DNA of 64,000 nucleotides from Maribacter arenosus. Lineage in GTDB: Bacteria > Bacteroidota > Bacteroidia > Flavobacteriales > Flavobacteriaceae. The DNA lies in contig NZ_JABTCG010000001.1 in assembly GCF_014610845.1 (NCBI RefSeq), forward strand, positions 806,001 through 870,000. Direction: 5' to 3'. Positions 17,344-25,744 of the stretch are shown in pieces (position 1 is the first letter of the stretch; each line of letters opens with the position of its first letter). A program made the translations under genes and the position numbers. The notes under the pieces are model-generated. The model was given only the letters and a program-made list of their open reading frames with translations. It searched no databases and was not told the origin of the DNA.

Positions 17344-17384
17344 GATAAGCCCCTTGAAATCAAATGGATTCCAAGGGGCTTATC
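17344..17384. terminator. Bidirectional hairpin between convergent genes
   Basis: The perfect 13-bp arms GATAAGCCCCTTG (17344-17356) and CAAGGGGCTTATC (17372-17384) lie between the GNAT-like gene and capB. There is no long U tract on either side. Confidence 0.65.
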
Positions 17385-17402
17385 CCTATTAATCAATATT
17401 AA

Positions 17403-18662
17403 TTATTCTCCCATGGCCGCCGCTACTGCAGCAGACAATCTTTTATAGGTGCCGTTTTGTAAGCGTTCCCTTATCGCAGAGAATGCCTCCAATGTTTCAT
17501 CAATATCGGCCATCGTATGTGTTGATGTAGGTATAAGACGTAAAAGGATCATTCCTTTAGGAATTACAGGATACACCACAATAGAACAGAATATGCCATA
17601 ATTCTCACGAAGGTCTTTTACCAAAGCCATTGCTTCAGGAATACTACCACTTAAATAAACCGGGGTTACACAACTCGTAGTGGTTCCAATATCAAAACCT
17701 CTTTCCTTTAGTCCATTCTGTAAGGCGTTGACATTCTCCCAAAGTTTAGCCTTTAATTCTGGCCTGGTCCGTAACATATCCAAACGTTTCAAGGCACCCT
17801 TTACATAAATCATGGGTAGTGACTTGGCGAACATTTGGGAACGTAAATTATATTTCAAATAATCGATTATTTCCTTATCTGCGGCCAAAAAAGCCCCAAT
17901 ACCGGCCATAGACTTGGCAAAAGTGGCGAAATACACATCTATATCGTCTTGAACGCCTTGCTCCTGTCCTGCTCCAGCACCAGTTTTACCTAGCGTACCG
18001 AATCCGTGGGCATCATCTACGAACAATCTAAAATTAAATTTCTTCTTTAAAGCTACGATTTCCTTCAACCTACCTTGTTCGCCCCGCATACCAAAAACAC
18101 CTTCCGAAATCACTAAAATTCCGCCACCTGTTTGTTCGGCCATTTTCGTGGCGCGTTCCAAGTTTTTCTCCAGACTATCAATATCGTTATGCTTAAAAGT
18201 AAAGCGTTTCCCCATATGCAACCGAACACCATCTATGATACAGGCATGGGCGTCTACGTCGTAAACAATAATGTCATCTTTAGAGACCAAAGCATCAATC
18301 GCGGAAACCATTCCTTGATACCCAAAATTTAATAAATAAGCAGATTCCTTATCTACAAATGCGGCCAATTCCTTTTCCAGTTGCTCATGAAAATCAGTAT
18401 GTCCACTCATCATCCTTGCTCCCATAGGATATGCCGATCCATACTCGGCGGCAGCTTCGGCATCTACTTTCTTTATCTCCGGTAAATTGGCTAATCCCAA
18501 GTAATCGTTTATACTCCAGGTAATCACCTCTTTTCCTTGGAATTTCATCCTATTGGAGATAGGACCTTCTAATTTTGGAAAAACAAAATATCCTTCCGCT
18601 TGGGAAGCCCATTTTCCCAACGGACCTTTATTCTCGATAATTCTTTCAAATAAGTCTCTCAT
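17403..18662 (-). CDS. capB: PLP-dependent cysteate (serine)-fatty acyltransferase, CapB/SPT-like
   Basis: An alpha-oxoamine synthase-family enzyme. Members condense an amino acid with an acyl thioester and release CO2. I start at ATG 18662 (MRDLFERIIENKGPLGKW, 419 residues); the longer frame to 18713 runs through a perfect -7 box. Visible are the N-terminal glycine loop, VDDAHGFGTLG about 215-225 (Asp/His for PLP) and TFAKSMAGIGAF with the Schiff-base Lys about 250. The upstream neighbour is a cysteine-synthase-like enzyme with a CapA-like N-terminus. That pairing points to 3-ketocapnine formation from cysteate and a branched acyl thioester rather than serine palmitoyltransferase or 2-amino-3-ketobutyrate ligase. 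Chemistry is sure; substrate is inferred. Confidence 0.75.
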   Translation of the reverse strand: MRDLFERIIENKGPLGKWASQAEGYFVFPKLEGPISNRMKFQGKEVITWSINDYLGLANLPEIKKVDAEAAAEYGSAYPMGARMMSGHTDFHEQLEKELAAFVDKESAYLLNFGYQGMVSAIDALVSKDDIIVYDVDAHACIIDGVRLHMGKRFTFKHNDIDSLEKNLERATKMAEQTGGGILVISEGVFGMRGEQGRLKEIVALKKKFNFRLFVDDAHGFGTLGKTGAGAGQEQGVQDDIDVYFATFAKSMAGIGAFLAADKEIIDYLKYNLRSQMFAKSLPMIYVKGALKRLDMLRTRPELKAKLWENVNALQNGLKERGFDIGTTTSCVTPVYLSGSIPEAMALVKDLRENYGIFCSIVVYPVIPKGMILLRLIPTSTHTMADIDETLEAFSAIRERLQNGTYKRLSAAVAAAMGE

Positions 18663-18683
18663 TTTACTTAGTTGGTTTGTCTG

Positions 18684-18691
18684 CAAAAGTA
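18684..18691 (-). promoter_or_regulatory. -7 box TACTTTTG for capB
   Basis: A perfect TAnnTTTG 22 bp upstream of ATG 18662, with predicted transcript start near 18678. It lies inside the N-terminal extension of the longest reading frame, so it argues for the shorter protein and for capB having its own promoter. Confidence 0.65.
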
Positions 18692-18732
18692 TTGATTTTT
18701 CATTAGCATTCATAACTTATTTATCGACTAAC

Positions 18733-18765
18733 AAAAAAAGCAATGATGCTGACATCATTGCTTTT
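18733..18765 (-). terminator. Intrinsic terminator between capA and capB
   Basis: On the minus strand, arms AAAAGCAATGATG and CATCATTGCTTTT (13 bp, four-base loop) run straight into seven T. It directly follows capA and ends 71 bp before the capB ATG chosen here. Confidence 0.8.
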
Positions 18766-18788
18766 AGTATAAAGAATGCTATCAAATC

Positions 18789-19829
18789 TTATTTTATAAA
18801 CTCGACGCTTTGTGTTTCTTCCATGACTTCTGTTCCAAGAAATCCTTGGTTCTCCATCCATTTATCACTGTAGATCTTGCTCATATAACGGGACCCATGA
18901 TCAGGGAATACCACAACGATATTACTGTCATTATCAAATTTACCAAGGGCATCCAATTGTCTTAGGGCCTGCATCGCCGCTCCGCTCGTATATCCAGCGA
19001 AAATCCCTTCGGTTCGTGCCAATTCACGAGCAGCATATGCACTATCCTCATCGGTGACTTTTATAAATTCATCAATAACATCAAAATCGGTGGATGAAGG
19101 AATCAAATTCTTTCCTAATCCTTCGATTCTATAAGGATAAATCTCCTTGTTGTCGAATTTTCCAGTTTCATGATATTTCTTTAGTACCGAACCAAAAGCA
19201 TCAACACCGATAACGTTTATATTCGAATTCTTTTCTTTTAGATATCTGGCTATTCCCGAAATAGTACCACCCGTGCCACTGCATGCCACCAAATGGGTGA
19301 TATGACCATTCGTCTGTTCCCAAATTTCAGGTCCTGTAGACGCATAGTGCGCATCAACATTCAATTCATTGAAATACTGATTGATATAGACCGATCCTTT
19401 CGTTTCATCATGCAAACGCTTGGCAACCTCGTAATACGACCTCGGATCATCGGCACTTACATGGGCAGGACAAACATAAACTTTCGCACCCATAGATCGC
19501 AGCATATCAATCTTATCAGGAGAAGATTTGGAACTTACAGCAAGTATGCAATCATACCCTTTAATTATACTAACCATGGCCAAGCTAAAGCCTGTATTCC
19601 CAGAAGTGGTTTCAATTATTGTGCTTCCTTCCGTTAATATTCCTTTCTTTTCCGCTTCGTCTATTATAAAAGATGCAATCCTATCTTTGGTCGAATGACC
19701 AGGATTAAAAGCCTCTACTTTGGCATAATAGTTACCTTGAAATTGGGCGGTTGATCTATTTAGTTTGATTAGGGGAGTGTTTCCTATTAAGTCGAGGACA
19801 CTGTCGTAGGCATTAATCTTATGTTCCAT
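18789..19829 (-). CDS. capA: Cysteine-synthase-family PLP enzyme, probable cysteate synthase CapA
   Basis: A fold-type II PLP enzyme of 346 residues from ATG 19829 ([20 protein letters not shown]). The longest frame uses a TTG at 19886 embedded in -7 boxes and is unlikely. Motifs: PGHSTKDR with the PLP Lys about 48 (typical cysteine synthases have PGGSVKDR), TSGNTG about 75-80, GTGGTISG phosphate loop, and SGAAM near the C-terminus. The GHS change and the adjacent CapB-like acyltransferase suggest cysteate synthase (O-phosphoserine plus sulfite). Ordinary cysteine synthase or cystathionine beta-synthase-like activity is the alternative. Terminated by a strong hairpin before capB. Confidence 0.72.
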   Translation of the reverse strand: MEHKINAYDSVLDLIGNTPLIKLNRSTAQFQGNYYAKVEAFNPGHSTKDRIASFIIDEAEKKGILTEGSTIIETTSGNTGFSLAMVSIIKGYDCILAVSSKSSPDKIDMLRSMGAKVYVCPAHVSADDPRSYYEVAKRLHDETKGSVYINQYFNELNVDAHYASTGPEIWEQTNGHITHLVACSGTGGTISGIARYLKEKNSNINVIGVDAFGSVLKKYHETGKFDNKEIYPYRIEGLGKNLIPSSTDFDVIDEFIKVTDEDSAYAARELARTEGIFAGYTSGAAMQALRQLDALGKFDNDSNIVVVFPDHGSRYMSKIYSDKWMENQGFLGTEVMEETQSVEFIK

Positions 19830-19870
19830 AAAGGCATCTAAGTTTTGAATCCCGGTATTGAAACCATTGT

Positions 19871-19891
19871 CAAAATTACGGTTCAAAATTA
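19871..19891 (-). promoter_or_regulatory. Tandem -7 boxes TAATTTTG upstream of capA
   Basis: Two perfect boxes, at 19871-19878 and 19884-19891, are 13 bp apart on the minus strand within the near-repeat GTAATTTTGA. The proximal one would give a leader of about 36 nt to ATG 19829. Confidence 0.5.
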
Positions 19892-19904
19892 CTATTTTTT
19901 TTAA

Positions 19905-22043
19905 TTATCCGATTTTTCCTTCTAAATCCAATAAAAAAGCATATTCCTTTGCCACTTCCTTTAAGGATTCAAAACGTCCTGAAGCCCCTCCATGGCCTGC
20001 ATCCATATTTATATCGAATAAGAGTAGATTGGTATCGGTTTTAAGTTCCCTTAATTTGGCCACCCATTTTGCCGGTTCGAAATATTGTACCTGGGAATCG
20101 TGCAATCCCGTGGTTACCAATATATTTGGATAATCTTGTGGTTTTACATTATCGTATGGGGAATATGATTTCATATAATCATAATATTCTTTTTCATGAG
20201 GGTTACCCCATTCATCATATTCTCCAGTGGTCAACGGAATGGAATCGTCCAACATTGTCGTTATCACATCAACAAAGGGTACAGCCGCTATGACCCCATT
20301 ATATAGTTCCGGCGCCATGTTTACTATTGCGCCCATCAAAAGCCCACCTGCAGATCCTCCCATGGCATATAAATGGTCGGCACTTGTATACTTGTTTTCT
20401 ATCAAATATTTTGAGCAATCGATAAAATCGGTAAATGTATTTTTCTTTTTCAGGAGTTTTCCATCTTCATACCAATTTCTACCCAAATACTGCCCTCCTC
20501 GGATATGGGCGATTACATAGACAAAGCCACGATCTAACAAACTTAAACGAACGGTTGAGAAATATGGATCTATAGTTGATCCATAAGAGCCATAGGCATA
20601 TTGCAAAACTGGAGTCTTCCCATTGATCTTGGTATCTTTATGATACACGAGTGACATGGGAATTTTTACGCCATCACGAGCCGTAGCCCAGATGCGTTCC
20701 GACTTATAATTCTCCTTTTTGAACTTGCCCCCTAGTACTTCCTGTTCTTTTTTGACCACCTTTTCCTTAGTCCGCATATTAAAATCAATAACCGAACTAG
20801 GGGTGTTCATGGCATTATAAGCATACCGCAAGGTATCTGTATCAAATTCGGGATTCGTACTCACATAGGCCGTATAGGTTTCACTCTCAAAAGGTAAATA
20901 GTAACTATCCGATTTATCCCATCTTGATATTTTTAATTTATTCAAACCATTCTCACGCTCAGATAGCACATAATAATCCTTGAAAATATCAATATCCTCT
21001 AACAATACATCATCCCTATGTGGAATAAACTCTTTCCAATGTTCCGATGTGGTATTGCTTTCCCCCACCTTCATCAGCTTAAAATTTTTAGCCTTATCCT
21101 TATTGGTCAATACATAAAATGCATCATCATAGTGGGCAATGGAATATTCCAAACCTCTTTCCCGTGGTGAGAAAATCTGGAAATCGGCATAGGGTGTTTC
21201 GGCATTCAACGTCCTAAATTCGGAGGTCAATGTGCTATAGCTCCCAATAATCAAATATTTATTCGATTTGGATTTATACACATAGGTCCCGAAAGTCTCG
21301 TCTTCCTCATGAAAAACCATTATGTCTTCGGCGGCCTTGGTTCCGAATATATGCCTGTATATTTTATCCGATCGTAAGGTTACAGGATCCTTTTTACTGT
21401 AAAACAACGTTTTATTATCATTGGCCCATACAGATCCCCCTGTGGTGTTCTCTATGACATCACTATAAATTTCTCCTGTTTCAAGATTCTTGATTTGAAT
21501 GGTGTACTGTCTTCTAGAAACCGTATCGATTCCGAATGCTGCCAGTTTATTATCAGGACTGATAGCGATACCCCCTAAGTTGAAAAACTCATGGCCCTCG
21601 GCCATATCATTGCAGTTGAACATAATCTCCTCGGGCGAGCCCAAAGATCCCTTGTGTCTACTATAAATGGGATACTCCTTTCCCGTTTCATATCGGGTAA
21701 CATACCAATATCCATTTTTCTTGTAAGGTACCGAAGCGTCATCTTCCTTGATACGTCCTTTCATTTCCTCGAACAATTCTTCTTGGAAATGCTTCGTATG
21801 GGCGGTCAATTTTTCATAATAGGCGTTTTCCCTTTCCAAATGGGCAATAACCTCCGGATCTTCCCGATTATTCATCCAATAGTAATCATCAACCCTAATG
21901 TCATTATGAATTGTTAATTCCTTTTTAATTTTTTTGGCTACGGGGGAATCGTGAATGGTCATGGTTTGCTTTTCATTTTGGCAAGAAAGCCCAAAAGTAA
22001 GGCTTACCAGATAAACTAGCATTCTTTTTCTTAAGTGTGGCAT
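19905..22043 (-). CDS. ptrB: Oligopeptidase B-like prolyl oligopeptidase (S9A), lipoprotein
   Basis: This is a 712-residue protein. The N-terminus has a lipoprotein-type signal (VSLTFGLSC). A seven-blade propeller region (about 80-440) includes the family motif DDYYWMNNREDPEVIAHLERE. The C-terminal alpha/beta-hydrolase domain has nucleophile GGSAGG (Ser about 564), Asp about 649 in GLHDSQV and His about 684 in DAGHGG. The family cuts short peptides after basic residues. The lipobox suggests it acts in the periplasm or at the membrane, unlike cytosolic E. coli PtrB. It is upstream of capA and divergent from ybaB. Confidence 0.9.
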   Translation of the reverse strand: MPHLRKRMLVYLVSLTFGLSCQNEKQTMTIHDSPVAKKIKKELTIHNDIRVDDYYWMNNREDPEVIAHLERENAYYEKLTAHTKHFQEELFEEMKGRIKEDDASVPYKKNGYWYVTRYETGKEYPIYSRHKGSLGSPEEIMFNCNDMAEGHEFFNLGGIAISPDNKLAAFGIDTVSRRQYTIQIKNLETGEIYSDVIENTTGGSVWANDNKTLFYSKKDPVTLRSDKIYRHIFGTKAAEDIMVFHEEDETFGTYVYKSKSNKYLIIGSYSTLTSEFRTLNAETPYADFQIFSPRERGLEYSIAHYDDAFYVLTNKDKAKNFKLMKVGESNTTSEHWKEFIPHRDDVLLEDIDIFKDYYVLSERENGLNKLKISRWDKSDSYYLPFESETYTAYVSTNPEFDTDTLRYAYNAMNTPSSVIDFNMRTKEKVVKKEQEVLGGKFKKENYKSERIWATARDGVKIPMSLVYHKDTKINGKTPVLQYAYGSYGSTIDPYFSTVRLSLLDRGFVYVIAHIRGGQYLGRNWYEDGKLLKKKNTFTDFIDCSKYLIENKYTSADHLYAMGGSAGGLLMGAIVNMAPELYNGVIAAVPFVDVITTMLDDSIPLTTGEYDEWGNPHEKEYYDYMKSYSPYDNVKPQDYPNILVTTGLHDSQVQYFEPAKWVAKLRELKTDTNLLLFDINMDAGHGGASGRFESLKEVAKEYAFLLDLEGKIG

Positions 22044-22048
22044 ATAAA

Positions 22049-22078
22049 TTTGTTTATCGCCACAATTTAGTAATTTTG
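22049..22078 (+). promoter_or_regulatory. Promoter of the ybaB gene (TTTG - 18 bp - TAATTTTG)
   Basis: The -33 element TTTG is at 22049-22052 and the -7 box TAATTTTG at 22071-22078, separated by 18 bp. Transcription would start near 22085, 20 nt before the ATG. Confidence 0.7.
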
Positions 22079-22104
22079 AACCTATAACTTATAATTAACT
22101 AACA

Positions 22105-22431
22105 ATGTTTGGAGATATGATGGGTATGATGGGGAAACTCAAGGAAACCCAAGAAAAAGTGGAAGCAACTAAAAAGAGGTTGGATACCGTATACCTTAGG
22201 GAGCAATCATCCGATGGTTTATTGTCAGTTTCTATTTCGGCCAACCGTGTAATCAAGGAATTGACTATTGATGACCGTTTGTTGGGCGATAAGGAACAGT
22301 TAGAGGATTATCTGATCTTAACCTTAAACAAAGCCATAGAAAAAGCCACAAAGGTCAATGAAACCGAATTGGCAGCAGTTGCCAAGGAAGGATTACCCAA
22401 TATTCCCGGTTTGGATTCGTTATTAAAATAA
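22105..22431 (+). CDS. YbaB/EbfC family nucleoid-associated protein
   Basis: This is a 108-residue protein. It has the Met/Gly-rich start [18 protein letters not shown], a long first helix, a central beta sheet ([19 protein letters not shown]), a second helix and the C-terminal [11 protein letters not shown]. Length and order match the YbaB DNA-binding dimer. In many bacteria it lies next to dnaX and recR, but not here; it is followed by a thioredoxin-like gene instead. The leader has no Shine-Dalgarno. Confidence 0.92.
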   Translation: MFGDMMGMMGKLKETQEKVEATKKRLDTVYLREQSSDGLLSVSISANRVIKELTIDDRLLGDKEQLEDYLILTLNKAIEKATKVNETELAAVAKEGLPNIPGLDSLLK

Positions 22432-22459
22432 ACCATTGGCAAGCTATTTGCCAATGGTT
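22431..22459. other. Intercistronic hairpin between ybaB and thioredoxin-like gene
   Basis: A perfect 12-bp inverted repeat AACCATTGGCAA / TTGCCAATGGTT with a five-base loop lies 15 bp before the next ATG. On the plus strand it is followed by A-rich, not T-rich, sequence. It may be a weak terminator, an mRNA-end stabiliser, or a cap on the downstream start. Confidence 0.5.
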
Positions 22460-22473
22460 AAAAAATCGACATA

Positions 22474-22926
22474 ATGAAAAGTATATTTTTTTTAATCTTG
22501 GTGCCCTTATTCTTTAATGCCCAGATCCATACCGATGTTGAACGGGAGTCTAAATGGCTCACTGACTTTGACAAAGCCTTAAAATTGGCCACAAAAGAGG
22601 AGAAGAATGTCATGGTTTATTTTACAGGAAGTGATTGGTGCCCACCATGTAAGAAGCTGAAAACCGATTTATTCGATTCAGAAGCGTTCAACGAGCTTTC
22701 AGATGATTATATTCTATTATATGTGGATATGCCCAGGAATAAGGATTTACTCACACCGGGGCAAATTCAGCATAATAATACCCTTTTTAAGAAGTACAAC
22801 AAGAAAGGGGTGTTCCCGCTTATAAAAATAGTAAATGCCAAGGGCAATGAACTGGATGAATATTCTGGTTATAGCATGAATGGGGAAATTAGCTATCATC
22901 TTAATTTATTGAACAAGTACAAATAA
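22474..22926 (+). CDS. Secreted thioredoxin-fold protein (CxxC)
   Basis: This is a 150-residue protein with a signal peptide MKSIFFLILVPLFFNAQ. The thioredoxin-like domain carries VMVYFTGSDWCPPCKKLK, with active-site WCPPC about residues 54-58, and a cis-Pro-region GVFPLIKIVNAKG. DsbD-gamma/thiol-disulfide interchange-like proteins of this size act in the periplasm. Partner unknown. Confidence 0.88.
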   Translation: MKSIFFLILVPLFFNAQIHTDVERESKWLTDFDKALKLATKEEKNVMVYFTGSDWCPPCKKLKTDLFDSEAFNELSDDYILLYVDMPRNKDLLTPGQIQHNNTLFKKYNKKGVFPLIKIVNAKGNELDEYSGYSMNGEISYHLNLLNKYK

Positions 22927-22945
22927 TTATTGAATCTAGGAAAGA

Positions 22946-22978
22946 AAAAAGGGCCTCTCTTTACGAGAAGCCCTTTTT
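22946..22978. terminator. Bidirectional terminator
   Basis: Arms AAAAAGGGC-CTCTC and GAGAAGCCCTTTTT flank a TTTAC loop between the convergent thioredoxin-like and OmpA-family genes. A on one side and T on the other fit termination from both directions. Confidence 0.75.
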
Positions 22979-23000
22979 ATTAGGTTAGTGTTATAACTTA

Positions 23001-24107
23001 TTAGTTATTGATCAATCTAAATTCTGTTCTCCTATTAACCGCATGCTCTCTTTCTGTACAGGAAACCCCTTCCATACATCTGTTTTTAACTTTGTTCTCA
23101 CCGTAACCATTGGCGACCAATAAGCTAGAATTAATACCTTTTGTAATTAAATAATCCGCTACAGCCTTCGCCCTTCTCTCGGAAAGATCTTGATTGGACG
23201 AAGCATTGCCTCTAACATCGGTATGTGAGGCTATCTCTAATTTAACCCCTGGATTTTGTTGTAAAACAGGCATCAATCTTGTGTCGATGATTCTTTTGGC
23301 TTCGCCAGTCAATGTAGCGCTACCCAAATCCCAGTTTATGGGCAAAGCCTGATATTCAACTAAAGAACATTCAACCTCATTCCAAGTGGTCAACCCACCT
23401 TTTTCTTTCAATACTTCCTTGGTAATTGTTTTCGTCACAGCTGGTATGGTTTCCTCAACGGTATAGGCATCCTTATCCAAAACAGTTTTGGTAATTACGT
23501 CGTACTGTGCAGGAATAACCTCTTCGACTACACGAGCTGGCTCTAACAATACCCTTTTGGTATAGGTAGCGTTTTGAGAGCCGATTGGTGTTTTGGATAC
23601 TGAGGCATCAGTTCCCAATACTTGGGTTTCAATAGTCGTAAACTCGGCAGGATACCCTTTGTAACACCAATATCTACAATCATCAGGATTCCCTGAAGCA
23701 CAATCAGGAGCAGCGGCTCCCAATTCCCATTGGGCATAAGCTGGCTTAATTTCAACGGTTTCAGAACTAGGTCTAAAAGAAGCTGGCGAAATCCGTAACG
23801 TATTTCCTCCTTCTTTGGAAACATAAGTAAGTGTCTCGGTTCCCCATTTCTCTGGTATAACCGTTAATTTCTTACTGGCTGCTTTTGTTTCAACCCTTTC
23901 AGTAACTGTTTTAAACGTCGCTGGTACGGTTTTCAATACTTTGTAGGCTGGTTTTATCGTCAATGTAATCGTCTCGTTGACATAAACGTCAGGAGTTGTA
24001 CATCGAACATAGCATTTGCCTGGTTCAGGGTTTGTTGGCAAATCTTGTGCCATGGTAATTGATGCAGTCATCACTGCAAATAGTAATAAAACTCTTTTCA
24101 TAATCAT
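23001..24107 (-). CDS. OmpA family protein with repeated N-terminal module
   Basis: This is a 368-residue protein with a signal peptide ending TMAQ. The C-terminal OmpA-like peptidoglycan-binding domain is about 255-365 (INWDLGSATLTGEAKRIID, then ASHTDVRGNASSNQDLSERRAKAVADYL and the final NRRTEFRL). The N-terminal two thirds are not a barrel. They repeat a module of type PA-x-hydrophobic-T-V/I-x3-V-L (TVPATFKTVTERV, YPAEFTTIETQVL, IPAQYDVITKTVL, IPAVTKTITKEVL). Four Cys and a CRYWCYKGYPAEF motif are present. It likely anchors to peptidoglycan. The start could also be the Met at 24101. Confidence 0.87.
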   Translation of the reverse strand: MIMKRVLLLFAVMTASITMAQDLPTNPEPGKCYVRCTTPDVYVNETITLTIKPAYKVLKTVPATFKTVTERVETKAASKKLTVIPEKWGTETLTYVSKEGGNTLRISPASFRPSSETVEIKPAYAQWELGAAAPDCASGNPDDCRYWCYKGYPAEFTTIETQVLGTDASVSKTPIGSQNATYTKRVLLEPARVVEEVIPAQYDVITKTVLDKDAYTVEETIPAVTKTITKEVLKEKGGLTTWNEVECSLVEYQALPINWDLGSATLTGEAKRIIDTRLMPVLQQNPGVKLEIASHTDVRGNASSNQDLSERRAKAVADYLITKGINSSLLVANGYGENKVKNRCMEGVSCTEREHAVNRRTEFRLINN

Positions 24108-24319
24108 TAGTGTTTGTTATTATTTATGTTCACTTGGTGCGAAAATAATTCTTAAGGGAACTTTAGTTGGTTCATCAAAAAATCGATCTCTTAATGATCG
24201 ACAAAATGCATATTATATCGATAAAAAGCATTTTTATAGGATTTTTACTACATTTCGTTTAAAATAAATTCCTATTGAATCCCTCAAAATGACTATATTT
24301 AAGAACCGATTACTACAGG

Positions 24320-24643
24320 ATGATACAAATTAATAAAGGGGGTAAGAAGCACTATAGTTTTGAGCTAAAAACACAAAGTGGGCATACGCTATTGAGGAGT
24401 GTTGTATTTAAAAACAAGGAGGAGATACAACAAACGGTCAAAGACTTAAACACCGCTAACACGAATGCGATTCGATTTGAAAGAAAGACCAACCACGAGG
24501 GGCTATTTTTGTTTGGCATCAAGAATTCCAGTGGCCAATTGATAGGTCATAGTCCTTACTATACTTCGGAAGCAGGACTGGAAAATGGCATCAAAAACCT
24601 GCAGAAAAGAATCAACTCCATGACGAATCTAGGAGAATTATAG
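24320..24643 (+). CDS. DUF1508/YegP family protein
   Basis: This is a 107-residue protein with two tandem DUF1508 units. Each pairs a (Y/L)xFxLKxxSGxxL-type strand with a Ser/Tyr-rich second strand: HYSFELKTQSGHTLLRS and LFLFGIKNSSGQLIGHS. Family function is unclear. A TATATTTA -7-like box lies at 24294-24301. Its end overlaps the convergent threonine aldolase gene by six bases. Confidence 0.85.
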   Translation: MIQINKGGKKHYSFELKTQSGHTLLRSVVFKNKEEIQQTVKDLNTANTNAIRFERKTNHEGLFLFGIKNSSGQLIGHSPYYTSEAGLENGIKNLQKRINSMTNLGEL

Positions 24644-25660
24644 GTTTTTTAAGATTTTTAGTAATTTATCATGCATGATATCTGTATAGTCCATATGGGT
24701 TACGACACGCAATTTACCTTGCCCCATACCTATAATCGATATACCATGTTTCAGTAGTTTATTCAGAAAATCGACCTCGGTAATTTGATTCTCCACGATT
24801 TCAAAAATGATGATGTTCGTTTCAATGGGTTCGACCTTTTTAATAAAAGGTAATCTTTCTAGAACCATGCCTATTTCCTTAGCCTTTTGATGATCATTTG
24901 CCAATCTTGGGATGTTATGGTCCAAGGCATAGAGCGCTGCCGCAGCCAAATACCCTGCCTGTCGCATGCCGCCACCTAATATTTTACGTACCCTTAAAGC
25001 TTTTTCCATCAAGGCGTTACTACCGAGTAATACCGAGCCCACAGGACACCCAAGACCCTTACTAAAACAAACACTGATCGTGTCGAAAAGTTCACCATAT
25101 TGCCCAGCTGTTTCGTTATTGGCCACCATGGCGTTCCAAATTCTGGCACCATCCAGGTGATAGGCGAGTTGATGGTCGTTACATACCTTCTTTATCTTTT
25201 TAATTTCTTCAAAATCCCAACATGCGCCACCTCCTTTATTGGTCGTATTCTCTATACACACCAAAGTCGTCAACGGACTATGGTAAAAATCAGGAGGATT
25301 TATAGCGGCCTCTACTTGTTCAGCCCGCATCATACCTCTATGGCCGTCTATTAATTTACATGATACACCGCTATTAAAACTAACTCCCCCACCCTCATAA
25401 TTATAAACATGGGCGTATTTATCACATATGAGTTGCTCTCCAGGCTGGGTATGCAATTTAATTGCCGTCTGGTTGGCCATAGTACCGCTTGGAAAAAACA
25501 AAGCGGCCTCTTTACCGAATAACTTCGCCATCCTTGCTTCCAAAGCATTTATCGATGGGTCTGTCTTAAAAACATCATCACCTACCTCTGCAGCCATCAT
25601 GGCTTTCAACATGCCTTGGGAAGGTTTTGTAACAGTATCACTTATTAGGTTTATCTTCAT
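24638..25660 (-). CDS. ltaE: Low-specificity L-threonine aldolase
   Basis: This is a 340-residue PLP enzyme. The N-terminus LISDTVTKPSQGML and GDDVFKTDPSINALE are the classic start. The motif CFSKGLGCPVGS holds the PLP Lys, HLDGARIWNA the Asp/Arg pair, and GGGMRQAG is also conserved. It splits threonine or allo-threonine to glycine and acetaldehyde in the cytosol. Full length for the family. Not in an evident operon. Confidence 0.93.
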   Translation of the reverse strand: MKINLISDTVTKPSQGMLKAMMAAEVGDDVFKTDPSINALEARMAKLFGKEAALFFPSGTMANQTAIKLHTQPGEQLICDKYAHVYNYEGGGVSFNSGVSCKLIDGHRGMMRAEQVEAAINPPDFYHSPLTTLVCIENTTNKGGGACWDFEEIKKIKKVCNDHQLAYHLDGARIWNAMVANNETAGQYGELFDTISVCFSKGLGCPVGSVLLGSNALMEKALRVRKILGGGMRQAGYLAAAALYALDHNIPRLANDHQKAKEIGMVLERLPFIKKVEPIETNIIIFEIVENQITEVDFLNKLLKHGISIIGMGQGKLRVVTHMDYTDIMHDKLLKILKNL

Positions 25661-25744
25661 TTAAGCTTAAGTTCAAGTTCAACAAAAGTTTAGGAGTTGG
25701 TATCTTTAGGTTTTTACCTTTAACGCCCTACCAATCAATACTTA

